Part shown: positions 7,002-8,134 of the stretch, in pieces
Layout: every line of letters begins with the position of its first letter
How positions within the stretch are numbered: position 1 is the first letter of the stretch
Assembly: GCA_964558915.1 (NCBI GenBank)
Contig: CAZLFV010000116.1
Span: 1-8,134 of the forward strand
Direction: 5' to 3'
DNA from: CAZKEW01 sp964558915
Lineage (GTDB): Bacteria; Acidobacteriota; Aminicenantia; Aminicenantales; UBA8522
Length of the DNA: 8,134 nucleotides
Made by a program: the position numbers and the translations under genes
Notes under the pieces: generated by a model
What the model saw: only the letters and a program-made list of their open reading frames with translations
What the model was told of the DNA's origin: nothing
The model's database searches: none

Positions 7002-7712
7002 TCAGCCGATGTGTGTTCTTGTGACCAGGGCGACAAGCCATTTATGAAGAGGCGCCGCCGCCTGGTACTTTTGAAAACAGAAATCCGCCAGCTCGGGTTT
7101 AAAAAATTCCTCCGGGATGCCGCCTTCCCAGCTCGCATACAGGCCGTTGTGGAGGAGCCATTGGGCATTTGAATGCGCCGGGTCAAACCCGGCCGGGACT
7201 CTTTTATAGTGGCTTCCTCCCAATTGATATTCTCCCGTCTCTAAAATACTCGCAAGGATGCGGGCCAACTCCCGGCCGTATTTTGGATGGACAACGGCGC
7301 GCCTGTATTTCTCCAGGAGGCGGTCTGTGAATATATAGTATCCTGTCCCCAGAATCAATTTTGGGGGCTCCACATGAAAATAAAACCCCGAACATTCCAT
7401 CCGGAAGGGGCCGCCCTCCCAAAAATAGATCCCGAGGTTAGTCTTGTAAGGAGACGGGTCCAGACTGAAGCGTGTGTCCCTGTTGATCCGGAACAACGAT
7501 TTGTTGATCTTAGGGACGGCAATGATATGGGGGGAAATCGTCTTCAACCGCGGGGCCATGGCTATCACAAATGCCTTGGCCGGTTCCAGCACCTGAGTCT
7601 CATAAGTTTTTCTGTGCCGCTCAAACCATGGCCTGTTGTTATTTTTTTTCAGGTCGAGGAGAAAGCGAACTGTTGCTTTAGTGAATCCTGTGAAATCTTT
7701 GTCTTCCGGCAT
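7002..7712 (-). CDS. DUF2461 (TIGR02453) family protein of unknown function
   Basis: This 236-residue soluble protein matches the usual length and motif order of the DUF2461 family. It has an N-terminal FTGFTKATVRFLLDLKKNNN followed by RPWFERHRKTYE (27-38), then FRINRDTRFSLDPSPYK (74-90) with TNLGIYFWEGG, SGFYFHVEP (108-116) and a C-terminal YKRVPAGFDPAHSNAQWLL region (169-187). The RDxRFS...PYK motif is the family signature and suggests a conserved basic binding or catalytic surface, but no reaction is established. The start is supported by AGGA 7 nt upstream of the ATG, and a candidate promoter lies just beyond. It converges with the YhhN gene (one base between stops) and is divergent from the DUF1846 gene. 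No signal peptide or membrane segment is visible. Confidence 0.85.
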   Translation of the reverse strand: MPEDKDFTGFTKATVRFLLDLKKNNNRPWFERHRKTYETQVLEPAKAFVIAMAPRLKTISPHIIAVPKINKSLFRINRDTRFSLDPSPYKTNLGIYFWEGGPFRMECSGFYFHVEPPKLILGTGYYIFTDRLLEKYRRAVVHPKYGRELARILASILETGEYQLGGSHYKRVPAGFDPAHSNAQWLLHNGLYASWEGGIPEEFFKPELADFCFQKYQAAAPLHKWLVALVTRTHIG

Positions 7713-7735
7713 CTGTGTTTCCTGGTTTTCTTAGT

Positions 7736-7765
7736 ATTCTATAGAAACAGCGCCTTGCGAGACAA
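7736..7765 (-). promoter_or_regulatory. candidate promoter for the DUF2461 gene
   Basis: On the minus strand, TTGTCT (plus coordinates 7760-7765, 4 of 6) and TAGAAT (7736-7741, 5 of 6) are 18 bp apart. Transcription would begin near 7729, giving a short leader of about 17 nt that includes the AGGA Shine-Dalgarno at 7720-7723. Confidence 0.45.
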
Positions 7766-7787
7766 GAGGGCAAGAGCCCGAACATTG

Positions 7788-7816
7788 TTGACAGAGCGGT
7801 GCGCCTGCGATATAAA
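7788..7816 (+). promoter_or_regulatory. near-consensus sigma70 promoter for the DUF1846 gene
   Basis: A perfect -35 TTGACA (7788-7793), a 17-bp spacer and TATAAA (7811-7816, 5 of 6) form the strongest promoter in the window. Transcription should start at about 7822-7824, only about 13 nt before the ATG at 7836. No Shine-Dalgarno is present in that leader (CTCTTCCTCGAAAAAAAC region). Confidence 0.75.
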
Positions 7817-7835
7817 ACTCTTCCTCGAAAAAAAC

Positions 7836-8134
7836 ATGACTGAAAAAGTCGGTTTTGACAACGAGCGCTATTTGGCGGCGCAGACAGAGGCCATCCTCCA
7901 AAGGGAGCGCAGGTTCCAGAACAAGCTCTACCTCGAGTTCGGCGGCAAACTCCTCTATGACTACCATGCGGCTCGCGTTTTGCCCGGATACAACCCGAAT
8001 GTCAAGATGCGGCTGATCCAGAAGTTGAAGAACCAGGCAGATGTCCTTCTCTGCATCTATGCCGGCGATATTGAAAAGAGAAAGGTGCGGGCGGATTTCG
8101 GGATCACTTATGATGTCGATGCGCTCAAGCTTAT
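7836..8134 (+). CDS. DUF1846 family protein, N-terminal 99 residues, truncated by the window edge
   Basis: A frame opens at ATG 7836 and remains open to the right edge. The peptide begins MTEKVGFDNERYLAAQ, followed by KLYLEFGGKLLYDYHAARVL (31-50), PGYNPNVKMRLIQKLKNQ, and CIYAGDIEKRKVRADFG ending ITYDVDALKL. This is the characteristic opening of the DUF1846 family, widespread cytoplasmic proteins of about 500 residues with known crystal structures but no settled function. GFDN near the start and LEFGGKL...DYHAARVLPG are near-invariant family features, which confirms this ATG. There is no Shine-Dalgarno; the short predicted leader suggests non-canonical initiation. It is transcribed divergently from the DUF2461 gene across a 123-bp gap. 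About four fifths of the protein lies outside the window. Confidence 0.88.
   Translation, partial: MTEKVGFDNERYLAAQTEAILQRERRFQNKLYLEFGGKLLYDYHAARVLPGYNPNVKMRLIQKLKNQADVLLCIYAGDIEKRKVRADFGITYDVDALKL

Noticed and set aside
7731..7967. Minus-strand open frame across the DUF2461/DUF1846 gap
   Set aside because: It is antisense to the DUF1846 gene, whose reading is clearly conserved, and it runs through both promoters.

Overview
The window looks like ordinary chromosome from a Gram-negative-type bacterium. All genes are compact and bacterial, with tRNA genes that encode their own CCA ends. The mixture of gene families (an NCS1 permease, a large secreted GH106-like glycosidase, a YhhN-family membrane protein, DUF2461 and DUF1846 proteins) and the mix of strong Shine-Dalgarno and apparently leaderless starts would fit an uncultured Acidobacteriota/Aminicenantes-like lineage. 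That placement is a low-confidence impression. No phage, transposon, CRISPR array or toxin-defence module is visible.

Left part (1-1460, minus strand): an NCS1-family nucleobase/cofactor permease is followed, one base after its stop codon, by the start of a small hydrophobic protein that leaves the window. The two appear to form an operon driven by a good sigma70-type promoter at 1484-1512.

Centre (about 1550-7000, plus strand): serS (seryl-tRNA synthetase) has an extended -10 promoter whose predicted start site falls almost on the ATG. An 8-bp perfect inverted repeat overlaps its -35 region. Six bases after the serS stop lies tRNA-Ser(TGA), and 80 bases later tRNA-Ser(GCT), so the enzyme and two of its substrates are encoded as one cassette. 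Sixty bases after the second tRNA, with no visible terminator or promoter in between, begins a 1051-residue exported glycoside hydrolase resembling GH106. It is followed, 7 bp downstream, by a YhhN/TMEM86-family membrane protein. The glycosidase start is set at 3205 by a strong Shine-Dalgarno. A longer open frame from 3106 would begin inside the tRNA and is rejected.

Right part (7002-8134): a DUF2461 gene on the minus strand converges on the YhhN gene with a single base between stop codons. It diverges from a DUF1846 gene that runs off the right edge. A consensus TTGACA-N17-TATAAA promoter drives the DUF1846 gene and predicts a leader of only about 13 nt without a Shine-Dalgarno.

I found no convincing new multi-gene system. 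The points most worth following up are the serS/tRNA-Ser cassette with its leaderless start and palindromic operator candidate, the tRNA-to-glycosidase read-through layout, and the long homopolymer tracts inside the glycosidase signal sequence.
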